Positions 1 to 8,496 of a stretch of 18,345 nt of DNA are shown here, piece after piece. Every line of letters starts with the position of its first letter. Within the stretch, counting starts at the first letter, position 1. Both the position numbers and the translations under genes were made by a program. Below the pieces are notes generated by a model. That model worked only from the letters and a program-made list of their open reading frames with translations, did no database searches and was not told the origin of the DNA. Source of the DNA: Porphyrobacter sp. UBA7686 (GTDB taxonomy: Bacteria > Pseudomonadota > Alphaproteobacteria > Sphingomonadales > Sphingomonadaceae); contig DLGU01000063.1 in assembly GCA_002482865.1 (NCBI GenBank), forward strand, positions 1 to 18,345, in the 5' to 3' direction.

Positions 1-489
1 ATCAGCATGTTGCAGATGGCAGGCCACGCGGTGCGGTATGAAACTGCTCCGCAGGGGATCCGCAGCAGCCGTTACAGCATCCTCCTGGCCACCGCGCCGG
101 GGGAGCCGCACATGCTTGGCACGGCGCTGCTGGCGGACCAGTTCACCGATGCAGGGTGGCAAGTGGAGATGGCCTTCCCCGATACCGAGGAAGCGTTGCT
201 CAACCAGCTCGGCGCGCAAAAGCCCGATGCGATCGACATCGGCCTGTCCGATGCCCTGTTCCGCCAGCAATCATTGGATCGCCTGCGCAGCGCGGTCGAA
301 CACAGCCGCTTGGTTCCGGCCAACCACCCGACGGTGGTGTCGGTGGGCGGCCGCCTGTTTGCCGAGGCCGCCGCGACCGCAGCGTCGGTCGGCGCGGATC
401 ATGCGCGCATGACGGTCGCGGGCGCCAGCATCCGCATGGCCGAACTGGTGCGCAAGAGCCGGCGCGAAAACAGCCGTAGAGGCCGTTAA
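1..489 (+). CDS. B12-binding-like domain protein, 5' end outside window
   Basis: This is the C-terminal part of a protein with a cobalamin-binding (Rossmann-type) domain. Counted from the ATG at 7, the ExHxxG signature is E33-P-H35-M-L-G38. It is followed by the S-x-L-like segment DIGLSDAL and the GG segment VSVGGRLF, which match the three usual elements of the B12-binding fold. In the family, H35 would be the lower axial ligand of cobalamin, or of haem in SCHIC-type relatives. The frame stays open to base 1, so the ATG at 7 is probably internal and the true start lies to the left. No catalytic domain follows, so a sensory or regulatory role is more likely than an enzyme. AerR/PpaA-type photosynthesis regulators have this architecture, but I cannot confirm that assignment here. 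The last codons and the stop overlap the stop of the convergent oxidoreductase gene in a shared TTAA (486-489). Confidence 0.75.
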   Translation: MSMLQMAGHAVRYETAPQGIRSSRYSILLATAPGEPHMLGTALLADQFTDAGWQVEMAFPDTEEALLNQLGAQKPDAIDIGLSDALFRQQSLDRLRSAVEHSRLVPANHPTVVSVGGRLFAEAAATAASVGADHARMTVAGASIRMAELVRKSRRENSRRGR

Positions 490-1889
490 GCCGCAGCGCT
501 GGCCAAGCGCATCAGGTTCTGCACCGCCAGCGGGCCCATTTGGCGCATTTGCTGAAGCACCGCCACCCGCGCATTATCGCTGCGGTCCACACTGGCGGCG
601 ATCTTGCCGAAACCGTCGAGCCGGCTCTCGCGGATCCATGTCCCCAGCCGCTCGTCCCCGAACCAAGCGCCCTGGTTCATCAGGTTGACGATGTTGGTGG
701 TGCAATAGCTGGTCAGATCATGCGGGAACGGCACCGTGCGGCACAGCGCGTTCTTGGTTGCATCATCGGGATAATGCGCCTCGACAAAGGCGATCAGCGC
801 CGCCGAGAAACACGGCTGCGGCACCCGCACCAGCTGCGGCACGATCCGGTCGCCCTGAAAGATCGGCACTGGCGCCCGCACTTCGACCGCCGAGGCGGTG
901 CAATCGATGTAGAGCGCATCTGCCGCGGCCGGTTCGCTGCCTTCGTCCAGTTCAATCACTGCGGCGGTAATCGCCTTCACGCGGCCCTTGCGTACGACAT
1001 TGGTGACGCGGCGCAATTGCTCGACTTCGCCTGCCGAGATCGTGGCGTAGTGGAACATGGTGGGCGTAACGTCAGGGTCGATCCGCAGCATCATGCCCGC
1101 CGCTTCAAGCCGCGCAAACACGTCGTCCGGCGAAGTACCTTCCGCAAAGGCCTGCATCTGCGCCAGCTGCCCGCCGAACACCGCGTCGAAGAACTCGACG
1201 CCGGGCTGCGTGCAAGTGCGGTTGATTAGCCAGCTTTCGCGCGGCTTGACCCACTGGATCGAGTCCGGCGGCGTGCCCATCGCGAGCAGCCAGCCGACCG
1301 CATCCATTGCGGTCTTGCCGGCACCCAGCACGACGAAGCGCGAGGGCCGCGCAGGCTTGCGCCACAGGCGCAGCAGTTCACCGGGGGGCACCACTTGCAC
1401 ACCCTCCCCCACCGCAAAGCGCGGGGTGTGGTTGGCCGGAATGGTCGGGCTGTTATAGGTCGCATCCACCGTCTTGCGGCGCACCGTCACCTGCGTTTCA
1501 TTGCCCGACATCAGCGAGACGATGCGGCCGTCCCCGCGATAATCGCTCATCGGCAGATAGGTGACCTGCCCCGAAGGCAGTAGCCGCTGGCGCATGACCT
1601 TGTCGTAATAGCCGCTCACCTCCGCGCCCGATGCCAGTTCGTACAGCCCCGCATTCGCGCCGTGAGTGTCCTTGCGGTTCTCTCCCAATGGAAGCGAATT
1701 GACGCCGTAGAACGCCGAGGGCTGGTGCAGCGCGACAAAGCCATAGGCGTCGTTCCAGTGCCCGCCGGGCTTGGCCTGCCGGTCGACGATGGTGACGTGC
1801 GCGTCAGTCTCGGCGATGATCGTATCGGCAAAAGCCATGCCGACTGCGCCCCCGCCGATGATCAAGTAGTCGGTTTCGATGGTGGTCAT
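486..1889 (-). CDS. FAD/NAD(P)-dependent oxidoreductase (flavin monooxygenase-like)
   Basis: This 467-residue cytoplasmic flavoprotein has two dinucleotide-binding folds. The N-terminal strand and glycine loop DYLIIGGGAVG (GxGxxG at 12-17) bind FAD, and VDRQ near 36 is the usual acidic end of the second strand. GGHWNDAYGFVALHQP (about 43-58) resembles the GG-W segment of FMO-like and thioredoxin-reductase-like monooxygenases. A second glycine motif, GAGKTA at 189-194, is the likely NAD(P)H site. The full FMO fingerprint FxGxxxHxxxY is not evident, so the substrate and even monooxygenase activity are unproven. The start at 1889 is preceded by an AGGG ribosome site about 7 nt upstream. The gene is divergent from a TetR regulator across a 103-bp gap that holds a palindromic operator, which suggests that a ligand or substrate induces it. 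Confidence 0.8.
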   Translation of the reverse strand: MTTIETDYLIIGGGAVGMAFADTIIAETDAHVTIVDRQAKPGGHWNDAYGFVALHQPSAFYGVNSLPLGENRKDTHGANAGLYELASGAEVSGYYDKVMRQRLLPSGQVTYLPMSDYRGDGRIVSLMSGNETQVTVRRKTVDATYNSPTIPANHTPRFAVGEGVQVVPPGELLRLWRKPARPSRFVVLGAGKTAMDAVGWLLAMGTPPDSIQWVKPRESWLINRTCTQPGVEFFDAVFGGQLAQMQAFAEGTSPDDVFARLEAAGMMLRIDPDVTPTMFHYATISAGEVEQLRRVTNVVRKGRVKAITAAVIELDEGSEPAAADALYIDCTASAVEVRAPVPIFQGDRIVPQLVRVPQPCFSAALIAFVEAHYPDDATKNALCRTVPFPHDLTSYCTTNIVNLMNQGAWFGDERLGTWIRESRLDGFGKIAASVDRSDNARVAVLQQMRQMGPLAVQNLMRLASAAA

Positions 1890-1913
1890 GCCTGTGCCCT
1901 TGCTCGCAATCTA

Positions 1914-1941
1914 TTTACACTGTAAATTTACAGCGTAAGAT
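1914..1941 (+). promoter_or_regulatory. Predicted promoter of the TetR gene
   Basis: A -35-like TTTACA (1914-1919, 5 of 6 to TTGACA) and a -10-like TAAGAT (1936-1941, 4 of 6) are separated by 16 bp. Transcription would start near 1948, about 45 nt before the TTG start. The palindromic operator fills the spacer, so repressor binding would block RNA polymerase. I found no equally good promoter on the opposite strand for the oxidoreductase, although the operator must lie close to it. Confidence 0.4.
1915..1938. promoter_or_regulatory. TetR-type palindromic operator between divergent genes
   Basis: This is a 24-bp dyad with a perfect 14-bp core CTGTAAATTTACAG (1920-1933) and only one mismatched base pair in the flanks (positions 1919 and 1934). 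The AT-rich core stands out from the GC-rich surroundings. TetR-family repressors usually bind such dyads in the gap between themselves and a divergent target, so it probably controls both the oxidoreductase (start 1889) and the TetR gene (start 1993). The dyad is seen directly; the binding protein is inferred. Confidence 0.75.
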
Positions 1942-1992
1942 TGAGGAGTCAAGCGTCCTTCGCTATGCTCTGCACTGATCCGGAGAACCCCT

Positions 1993-2580
1993 TTGTCCCG
2001 CGCGCTCACCGATGATGACCTCGCCCGCTTTCAGGCACAGCTTTGCGATGTGGCGGAGGTGATGTTTGCCGAGCGCGGGTCAGAGCAAGTCTCGATGCGG
2101 CAGATCGCCGCCGCGCTCGGGGTCAGCCCGATGACGCCCTATCGCTACTTCACCAGCCGGGACGATATCCTCGCCGCTGTGCGGATTCGCGGTTTCGAAC
2201 GCTTCGCCGATCAGCTGGAGGCCGCCTATGCCGCAACCCCCGGCGATGCCGCTGCCAAAGCCGCAGCGGCCGGGCGCGCCTATCTCGATTTCGCGCTGAG
2301 TAACGCCAACACCTATCGCCTGATGTTCGAACAGCATCAGCAGGAGGACGGAAGCGACAGCGCGCTAGGCCGCACCGTCGCGCGGGCGCGGGCGACGCTG
2401 TCGGTCTATGGCGACGGGTTGATCGGCAGCGGCATGGCGGAAGCCGAAGCGCGGGCGCTGGAACTGCTGATCTGGTCGACCTTGCACGGCGCCGTCACCT
2501 TGGAACTGGCAGGCACCACCCCGCCCGGCTCAGCCCTGCAAACGCTGGAATTACTCGGCAGGCTCGGGATGCGCGCCTGA
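1993..2580 (+). CDS. TetR/AcrR-family transcriptional regulator, TTG start
   Basis: This 195-residue one-component repressor has an N-terminal TetR helix-turn-helix: VSMRQIAAALGVSPMTPYRYFTS at about 33-55, followed by RDDILAAV. The all-helical C-terminal half (about 85-190), with TYRLMFEQ and LLIWSTLHGAV, resembles the WHG/TetR_C_33 ligand-binding domain. The start is TTG at 1993, chosen because a GGAG ribosome site (1982-1985) sits 7 nt upstream and no in-frame ATG occurs before the DNA-binding domain. It most likely represses itself and the divergent oxidoreductase through the 1915-1938 operator. The ligand is unknown. It converges on the efflux outer-membrane gene with an 8-nt gap. Confidence 0.88.
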   Translation: MSRALTDDDLARFQAQLCDVAEVMFAERGSEQVSMRQIAAALGVSPMTPYRYFTSRDDILAAVRIRGFERFADQLEAAYAATPGDAAAKAAAAGRAYLDFALSNANTYRLMFEQHQQEDGSDSALGRTVARARATLSVYGDGLIGSGMAEAEARALELLIWSTLHGAVTLELAGTTPPGSALQTLELLGRLGMRA

Positions 2581-2592
2581 CGCGGGCGTCAG
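2577..2592. terminator. Small dyad between convergent stop codons
   Basis: CTGACG-CGGG-CGTCAG forms a 6-bp stem with a 4-nt loop. It spans the TGA of the TetR gene (2578-2580) and the stop of the convergent efflux gene (2589-2591). It could act as a weak bidirectional terminator, but no T-run follows on either side, so intrinsic termination is doubtful. Confidence 0.25.
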
Positions 2593-4025
2593 CTGTCCGG
2601 CTCGCCCGTTCCCGCCCCGCCGCCCAGCGACACGAACAGCGTCGCACCGTTTTGCAGCCATGCGCGCCGGGTCGCGAGCAATTGCTGTTCGGCGCTGAAC
2701 AGGTTGCGTTCGGCGTCCAGCACTTCGAGGTAATCGGCCACGCCCTCCCGATAACGCGCCCGCGCGATGCGGGCGATTTCGACCTGCGCAGCCCGCGCCC
2801 GTTCCAACGTCGCAATCTGCTGGGCGAGATATTCCCGCCCGGCCAGGGCATCGGACACCTCGCGGAAGGCCTGCTGCACGGTGCGGTCATAGGTCGCGAC
2901 CTGTTCGACCTCCCGCGCCTTGGCCAGATCGAGGCTGGCCTCGCGCTGGCCGAAATCGAAGATCGGGAGCGAGATCGAAGGCCCGAAGCTCCAGCCCAAG
3001 CCATCGCCATCGAACAGGTTGCCGAGGCTGGTGGAGGTCAGGCCGACATTGCTGGTGAGCGAAATCGACGGGAAGAACGCCGCGCGCGCTGCGCCGATGT
3101 TGGCGCGTGCGGCGCGCAATTGTTCCTCGGCCGCGATGATATCGGGTCGGGCCAGCAGCAGTTCTGACGGAAGCCCCGCCGCCAACCGCCGCTCATCCGC
3201 TTGCCCCGCGAGCGAGAGGCCTTGCGGCAGGTTATCCGGCACAGTCCCACCCACGAGCACCGCGAGCTGATTGCGCAATTGCGCCAGCGCCAATCGCTCG
3301 CTGGCGATCTGTTGTTCGGCCTGCGTCAGCAGCGTCTCCGCCTGCCGGTAAGGCAACGCCGACGTCACTCCGGCATCCAGCCGCAGCTTGGCGATCTGCA
3401 AACCTTCCCGGCGGCTCGCCGCAGTCGCCTCGGCCAGCACGATCTGTTCTTCGGTCTCGACGATCTCGAAATAGGTCGTGGCGGTGTCGGCGATCAGAGA
3501 GAGGTAGAACGCCCGCTGCGTTGCGACCGAAGCGAGGTAGCTCGCCCGGCCCGCCTCGCTCAGGTTCTTGACCCGGCCCCAGAAATCGAGCTCGAACGAG
3601 CTCACCCCGACCCCGATGTCATAGCGGTTGAAGGTGAAGGAGGCGGGGAGATTGCCGCCCCCGACCCCGATCGCCGGGTTGCCGGCCGTGGCCTGCCGCG
3701 TGCGCGTGCCGCTCGCTGTCGCCACAACGCTCGGCAAGCGGCGACTGTTCTCGATGCGGAAGCTGGCGCGGGCCTGCTCGATCCGGGCGGTCGCCGCCAT
3801 CAGATCGCGGTTGTTGGCGAGCGCGCTGGCTATCAGATCTTGCAGGCGCGGGTCCTGATACCATTCGCGATAGGACAGCTGGGATGCGACCACCGTGCCA
3901 TCTGGGCGGTAAGCGGGATCGAAGGCGGGCGCGGTCGCCAGCTCCGGGCGGGTGTGGTCAGGCGCCAGATTGACGCAGCCGGCCAGCATCGTCGATGCCA
4001 GCGCAAGAGTGACGAGGCGCTTCAT
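2589..4025 (-). CDS. RND efflux outer-membrane lipoprotein (TolC/OprM/NodT family)
   Basis: This 478-residue outer-membrane channel subunit is the last gene of a three-gene efflux operon. The N-terminus MKRLVTLALASTMLAGC carries a lipobox LAGC with the acylated Cys at 17, followed by NLAPDHTRPE, typical of OprM/NodT-type factors. Two outer-membrane efflux repeats follow (about 60-250 and 270-460), with long heptad-rich helices such as RIEQARASFRIENSRRLP and LEVLDAERNLFSAEQQLLATR. In the family, trimers form a beta-barrel and periplasmic tunnel that docks with the adaptor and pump. Its ATG overlaps the stop of the permease gene (ATGA, 4022-4025), so the two are probably translationally coupled. 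The encoded outer-membrane partner means the pump need not borrow a housekeeping TolC. Confidence 0.93.
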   Translation of the reverse strand: MKRLVTLALASTMLAGCVNLAPDHTRPELATAPAFDPAYRPDGTVVASQLSYREWYQDPRLQDLIASALANNRDLMAATARIEQARASFRIENSRRLPSVVATASGTRTRQATAGNPAIGVGGGNLPASFTFNRYDIGVGVSSFELDFWGRVKNLSEAGRASYLASVATQRAFYLSLIADTATTYFEIVETEEQIVLAEATAASRREGLQIAKLRLDAGVTSALPYRQAETLLTQAEQQIASERLALAQLRNQLAVLVGGTVPDNLPQGLSLAGQADERRLAAGLPSELLLARPDIIAAEEQLRAARANIGAARAAFFPSISLTSNVGLTSTSLGNLFDGDGLGWSFGPSISLPIFDFGQREASLDLAKAREVEQVATYDRTVQQAFREVSDALAGREYLAQQIATLERARAAQVEIARIARARYREGVADYLEVLDAERNLFSAEQQLLATRRAWLQNGATLFVSLGGGAGTGEPDS

Positions 4026-7000
4026 TGGGCAGGCTCCCCGCCTTGATGAGGATCATTTGGGAGCACGGGTTCCGCAGGCTTGTCCTTATGCTTGCCGCGG
4101 CCAAGGCGGCGCACCATCAGGTAGAGCAGCGGGATGAGGAAGATGCCCAGCACCGTCGCCGCAACCATCCCGCCGAGCACACCGGTGCCAACCGCGATGC
4201 GGCTGGCGGCACCAGCGCCGCTCGCCAGCACCAGCGGCACCATCCCCATCGCAAAGGCCAACGAGGTCATGATAATCGGCCGCAGCCGCAACCGTGCGGC
4301 TGCCCGGACGGCATCCAGCGGGGTCTGGCCGCGGTCTTCCTCCTCGATCGCGAACTCGACGATCAGAATCGCGTTCTTGGCCGCGAGTCCGATGATGGTG
4401 ATCAGCCCGACGTTGAAATAGACATCGGCCGAAAGCCCGCGCAACATCGAGAACAACACCGCGCCCAGCACGCCCATCGGCACGATCAGCAGCACAGCGA
4501 GCGGGATCGTCCAGCTTTCGTAAAGCGCGGCGAGCACCAGGAACACAACCACCACCGACAAGCCCAGCAGCAGGCCGATCTGCCCGCCCGCCTGCTTTTC
4601 CTCGAACGAGACGCCGGTCCATTCATAGCCGATACCTTGCGGCAGCTCGCCCGCGAGCCGCTCCATCTCGGCCAGCGCGGCGCCCGATGATTGGCCGGGC
4701 GCGGCCATCCCCGACAGGGTCATGGCCGGATAGCCATTGTAGCGGGCCAGACTGGCTGGAGCGGCGGACCATTCCGCGGTGGCAAAGGCGCCGAACGGCA
4801 CCAGCTCACCCACGGCATTGGGGATGCGCAAGGCCAGCACGCTATCGGGCGTCATGCGGAACGGCGCATCGGCTTGCACCAGCACTTGCAACACGCGCCC
4901 TTCGCGGTTGAAGTCATTGGCGTAGGCCGAACCGAAGGTGATCGAGAGTGCGGCATTGACCTCCGCCATCGACAGGCCGAGCGCGCGGGCCTGCACCCGG
5001 TCGATCTTGATCTTGACCTCTGGGCTCGGCCCCTGATCCTCGGGCCGCAAGCCTGTAATGATGGAGCTTTGCGATGCCGCGCCCAGCAATTGGTCGCGCG
5101 CCGCAATCAGAGCATCACGCCCCAGTCCTGCGCGATCCTGCAACTTGAGCGTGAAGCCGGAGGCCTGCCCCAGGGACTGGATTGCAGGCGGCTGGATCAC
5201 GAACGCGGTCGCCCCGTCATTCTGCATGAACGTGCCCATGCCCTTGCCAAGCAAAGCATCTGCGCCGCTTTCGGGAGCACCGCGTTCTTCCCACGGCTTA
5301 AGCGAGGCAAACATCAGCGCATTGTTCTGGCCTTGGCCAAAGAAGCTGAAACCGCGGATCACCACCAGGCTATCGACTTCGGGCTGCGCCATCCAGAAAT
5401 CGGTGACAGGCTTCAGCGCCTCGTCCATCCGTTCTTCCGTGGCGCCGGGAGGGGCCTGCACGGCGGTGATCAGATAGCCCTGATCCTCGGTCGGAAGAAA
5501 CGCGGTCGGCAGGCGCATGAACAAGAGCACGGTGACCGCGACCAGCGCGAGGAAGACCGCCAGGCCGCGCTTGGGACGGGAAAGGATGCGGGTGTTGGAG
5601 TGATCATACTTCCCCTCCATCCGCGCGAACCAGATGTTGAACTTGCCCAGGAAGCGCCCGGCAAACGCGCGCGCACCGGCCAGCCAGCCGCGCCAGCCCG
5701 GTTGGCGCGGGGCGGGTTCAGAGAGGGGCTCGCCTGCGTGCCCTGCCCCATGACCCTCGCCCGCAATCGGCCTAAGGAACGTCGCGCACAGCGCCGGGGT
5801 GAGTGACAGAGCCAGAAACGCCGAGAAAAAGATCGCGATCGCCAGCGTCACCGAAAATTGGCGGTAGATGCCGCCGGTCGATCCGGGGAAAAACGCCATT
5901 GGCACGAACACCGCAATCAGCACCATCGTAATGCCGATGATCGCGGTGGTGATCTGGTCCATCGCCTTGCGGGTTGCCTCTAGCGGGGAAAGGCCTTCCT
6001 CCCGCATGATCCGCTCGACATTCTCGATCACCACGATCGCGTCATCGACCAGAATCCCGATCGCCAGCACCATGCCGAACAAGGACAGCACGTTGATCGA
6101 AAAGCCGAACAGCCACAGCCCCAGACACGCGCCCGCCAGCGCAATCGGCACCACCAGCGTCGGGATCAGCGTCGCGCGCCAGTTCTGAAGGAACAGGTAC
6201 ATGACGAGGAACACCAGCACCATCGCCTCGACGAGCGTCTTGATCACCTCGTCAACCGAGGCCTGGACGAAGGGGGTGGTGTCATAGGGAATCGACCAGG
6301 TAACATCACCCGGCAAGCCGGGGGCCAGTTCGGCCATGCGTGCCTTCACACCCGCGGCGGCGGCGAGCGCGTTGGCGCCGGTGCCGAGCTGCACCGCCAT
6401 CCCTGCCATCGGCGTACCGTTGAGCGTGGTCGACGTGGCATAGCTTTGCGCGCCGATTTCAATCCGGGCGACTTCGCCCAGCCGCACCACCGCCGCGCCG
6501 GTATTGGCGCGCAGGATAATGTTCTCGAACTCCTCGACCGTCTTGAACCGGCCCTCACTGGAAATCGTCGCGGTGATCTGTTGACCGGCAGCGAGCGGCT
6601 TGGCTCCGATCGATCCGCCCGCAATCTGCGCGTTCTGTTCCCGGATCGCGTTCAGCACGGCGGTGGGTGAGAGGTTATAGGACGCCAGCGCATCGGGATC
6701 GAGCCAGATGCGCATCGCATAGGGCGAGCCGAACAGCGTGACATCGCCCACCCCCGGAACGCGGCGCAACTCGTCGATCACCTGACTGGAAGCGATATTG
6801 CCGAGGTCAGTGCTGTTGAGATCACCCTGCGGCGACGTCAGCGCGACGATCAGCAGGAACCCGGCATTGGCTTGCCTGACGGTAATCCCCTGCTGGCGCA
6901 CCTCTTCTGGCAGGCGCGCTTCGACGGTGCTGAGGCGGTTCTGCACTTCGGTCTGAGCGATATCGATATCAGTCCCGGCTTCGAAGGTCAGCGTGATGCT

Positions 7001-7264
7001 GGCCGTGCCGTTCGATGCACTGGACGAGGCCATGTAGAGGAAACCCTCGACCCCGTTGAGCTGCTGCTCGATCACCTGCGTGACGTTCTGTTCCAGTGTC
7101 TGCGCGTCAGCGCCCGGATAGACCACGCTGATCGTCAGCGATGGCGGCGCGACTTCGGGATATTGCTCGATCGGCAAGGCGCGCACGGCGATGATCCCGG
7201 CGAGCAGGATGCCGAGCGCCATCACCCACGCAAAGATCGGGCGATCAATGAAAAAGCGGGCCAT
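4022..7264 (-). CDS. RND (HAE1-type) multidrug efflux permease, AcrB/MexB family
   Basis: This 1080-residue inner-membrane proton/drug antiporter starts with the family N-terminus MARFFIDRPIFAWVMALGI (TM1). Large periplasmic porter domains follow TM1 and TM7. Proton-relay residues are visible: D407-D408 in GILVDDAIVVIENVERI (TM4), at the same numbers as AcrB, and K963 in AAKNAILIVEFA (TM10), equivalent to AcrB K940. The 23-residue offset comes mainly from an enlarged cytoplasmic loop between TM6 and TM7 (about 497-560) that contains GEGHGAGHAGE (H505, H509) and many prolines and arginines. AcrB is about 1049 residues, so this protein is slightly long. Only TTT separates the adaptor stop from this ATG, and its stop overlaps the outer-membrane factor start. 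Substrates cannot be read from sequence. Confidence 0.96.
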   Translation of the reverse strand: MARFFIDRPIFAWVMALGILLAGIIAVRALPIEQYPEVAPPSLTISVVYPGADAQTLEQNVTQVIEQQLNGVEGFLYMASSSASNGTASITLTFEAGTDIDIAQTEVQNRLSTVEARLPEEVRQQGITVRQANAGFLLIVALTSPQGDLNSTDLGNIASSQVIDELRRVPGVGDVTLFGSPYAMRIWLDPDALASYNLSPTAVLNAIREQNAQIAGGSIGAKPLAAGQQITATISSEGRFKTVEEFENIILRANTGAAVVRLGEVARIEIGAQSYATSTTLNGTPMAGMAVQLGTGANALAAAAGVKARMAELAPGLPGDVTWSIPYDTTPFVQASVDEVIKTLVEAMVLVFLVMYLFLQNWRATLIPTLVVPIALAGACLGLWLFGFSINVLSLFGMVLAIGILVDDAIVVIENVERIMREEGLSPLEATRKAMDQITTAIIGITMVLIAVFVPMAFFPGSTGGIYRQFSVTLAIAIFFSAFLALSLTPALCATFLRPIAGEGHGAGHAGEPLSEPAPRQPGWRGWLAGARAFAGRFLGKFNIWFARMEGKYDHSNTRILSRPKRGLAVFLALVAVTVLLFMRLPTAFLPTEDQGYLITAVQAPPGATEERMDEALKPVTDFWMAQPEVDSLVVIRGFSFFGQGQNNALMFASLKPWEERGAPESGADALLGKGMGTFMQNDGATAFVIQPPAIQSLGQASGFTLKLQDRAGLGRDALIAARDQLLGAASQSSIITGLRPEDQGPSPEVKIKIDRVQARALGLSMAEVNAALSITFGSAYANDFNREGRVLQVLVQADAPFRMTPDSVLALRIPNAVGELVPFGAFATAEWSAAPASLARYNGYPAMTLSGMAAPGQSSGAALAEMERLAGELPQGIGYEWTGVSFEEKQAGGQIGLLLGLSVVVVFLVLAALYESWTIPLAVLLIVPMGVLGAVLFSMLRGLSADVYFNVGLITIIGLAAKNAILIVEFAIEEEDRGQTPLDAVRAAARLRLRPIIMTSLAFAMGMVPLVLASGAGAASRIAVGTGVLGGMVAATVLGIFLIPLLYLMVRRLGRGKHKDKPAEPVLPNDPHQGGEPAQ

Positions 7265-7267
7265 AAA

Positions 7268-8434
7268 TCAGCGCGTCCCGGCGGTTGCGGCAGGCTTGGG
7301 CGCGGATGCCGGTTTAGCGCCCTTGGTCCCATTCACCGCTGTCACCGGCACGCCGGGCCGCAGCTTCTGGAGATTGCTGACGATCACCACGTCACCGGCC
7401 TTGAGCCCGCTTTCGACGATCCAGTTGCCATCCACCAGCGACCCCAGCTTGACCGGGCGCGGCGCGACCTGCCCCTTGGCGTCGATCACGAACACCGATC
7501 CGCCCTTCTCGGACAAAGTCACCGCCCGCTGCGGTACAGTGATGCCCTGCTTCAATTCGCCTACGAACAGCTTGGCCCGCACGAATTCACCTGGGAGCAG
7601 CAGCCCGCTCGGATTGGGAAACTCCGCTCGCAAGCCAATCGTGCCGGTTTCCTCGTCGACCGAGAAAGCGAGGAAGTTGATGTAGCCGGGGATGGGATAT
7701 TCGCTGCCGTCGGTGAAGCTAAGGCGGACCTCGACCCGGTCATTCGCATCAAGCGCGATCTTGCCCGCCGAAATCGCACGCCGGATCGTCAGCACTTCGC
7801 TCGCGGCCTGGTTGAAATTGACATAGACCGGCGCGGTCTGCTCGATCCGCGTCATCAAGGTGCCTTCGGTCTGGCTGACCAATGCGCCTTCGGTGATTTC
7901 CGCCCGCCCGGCCCGGCCCGAAATCGGCGCGCGCACAGTGGTGTAATTGAGTTGGAGCGAGGCCGCTTCGAGCTGCGCGCGGATCTGCGCGACGTTGGCC
8001 TCAGCCTCGCGCGCTGCCGCCTGAGCCGCATCAAATTCCTGACCACTGATAGCGTTTTCGGCGACCAGCGGCTTGTAGCGTTCCACCACCGCGCGCGCAT
8101 TGCTCTGCGTCGCCCGCGCCCGGTCGAGCGCGGCCTTGGTCTGCGCGTAGCTCGCCCGCAATTCGCGCGGATCGATTCGGAACAGGGGCTGGCCCGCCGT
8201 CACATAGGTGCCTTCGGTGTAGAGCCGCTTCTCGACAATCCCGGTCACCCGCGCGCGCACTTCGGCCTGCCGCACCGGCTCCACCCGCCCGGGCAATTCG
8301 ATCACGTTGGGGATCGCCTGACTGACGATCGTGACCGTCTGCACCGGGATCGGCTGAGGCGCAGGCGGGGCCTGCTCCCCCGAGCAGCCTGCGATCAGGA
8401 GAGAGGCAGCAAGGGCGGTGCAAATGCGCTTCAT
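7268..8434 (-). CDS. RND efflux periplasmic adaptor lipoprotein (AcrA/MexA family)
   Basis: This 388-residue membrane-fusion protein is the first gene of the efflux operon. Its signal peptide MKRICTALAASLLIAGC ends in a lipobox with the lipidated Cys at 17. A lipoyl half-motif (VRARVTGIVEKRLYTEGTYV, about 60-80) leads into a coiled-coil hairpin rich in Ala and Arg (about 100-165). The second lipoyl half (LNYTTVRAPISGRAGR, about 167-182), a beta-barrel (about 205-285) and a membrane-proximal domain follow. The C-terminus is a low-complexity Lys/Ala/Pro tail. In the family the adaptor bridges permease and outer-membrane channel in the periplasm. It is divergent from a TetR gene, and the promoter between them carries a perfect palindrome. 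No strong ribosome site precedes the ATG. Confidence 0.94.
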   Translation of the reverse strand: MKRICTALAASLLIAGCSGEQAPPAPQPIPVQTVTIVSQAIPNVIELPGRVEPVRQAEVRARVTGIVEKRLYTEGTYVTAGQPLFRIDPRELRASYAQTKAALDRARATQSNARAVVERYKPLVAENAISGQEFDAAQAAAREAEANVAQIRAQLEAASLQLNYTTVRAPISGRAGRAEITEGALVSQTEGTLMTRIEQTAPVYVNFNQAASEVLTIRRAISAGKIALDANDRVEVRLSFTDGSEYPIPGYINFLAFSVDEETGTIGLRAEFPNPSGLLLPGEFVRAKLFVGELKQGITVPQRAVTLSEKGGSVFVIDAKGQVAPRPVKLGSLVDGNWIVESGLKAGDVVIVSNLQKLRPGVPVTAVNGTKGAKPASAPKPAATAGTR

Positions 8435-8476
8435 CTGGGGAGTTCTTTCATTTGCTAGTTTTATTGCAGTTGCGAA

Positions 8477-8496
8477 GGTGTAATGATCATTACACC
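8477..8496. promoter_or_regulatory. Perfect 20-bp palindromic operator of the efflux operon
   Basis: The half-site GGTGTAATGA is followed immediately by its exact reverse complement, giving a 20-bp perfect dyad with no spacer. It lies between the adaptor gene (start 8434, minus strand) and the TetR gene (start 8536, plus strand). Its position over the predicted minus-strand -10 and spacer suits a repressor that blocks polymerase. The natural candidate is the adjacent TetR protein, by analogy with AcrR/MexR-style local repressors. Confidence 0.8.

Noticed and set aside
486..489. Shared TTAA stop overlap of convergent genes
   Set aside because: It is a common compaction feature with no sign of a functional terminator around it.
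4691..5806. 371-codon plus-strand open frame
   Set aside because: It is antisense to the RND permease, with no domain or ribosome site.
6872..8458. 528-codon plus-strand open frame across the permease and adaptor genes
   Set aside because: It runs antisense through two strongly supported genes and their junction, and its composition is that of a shadow frame.
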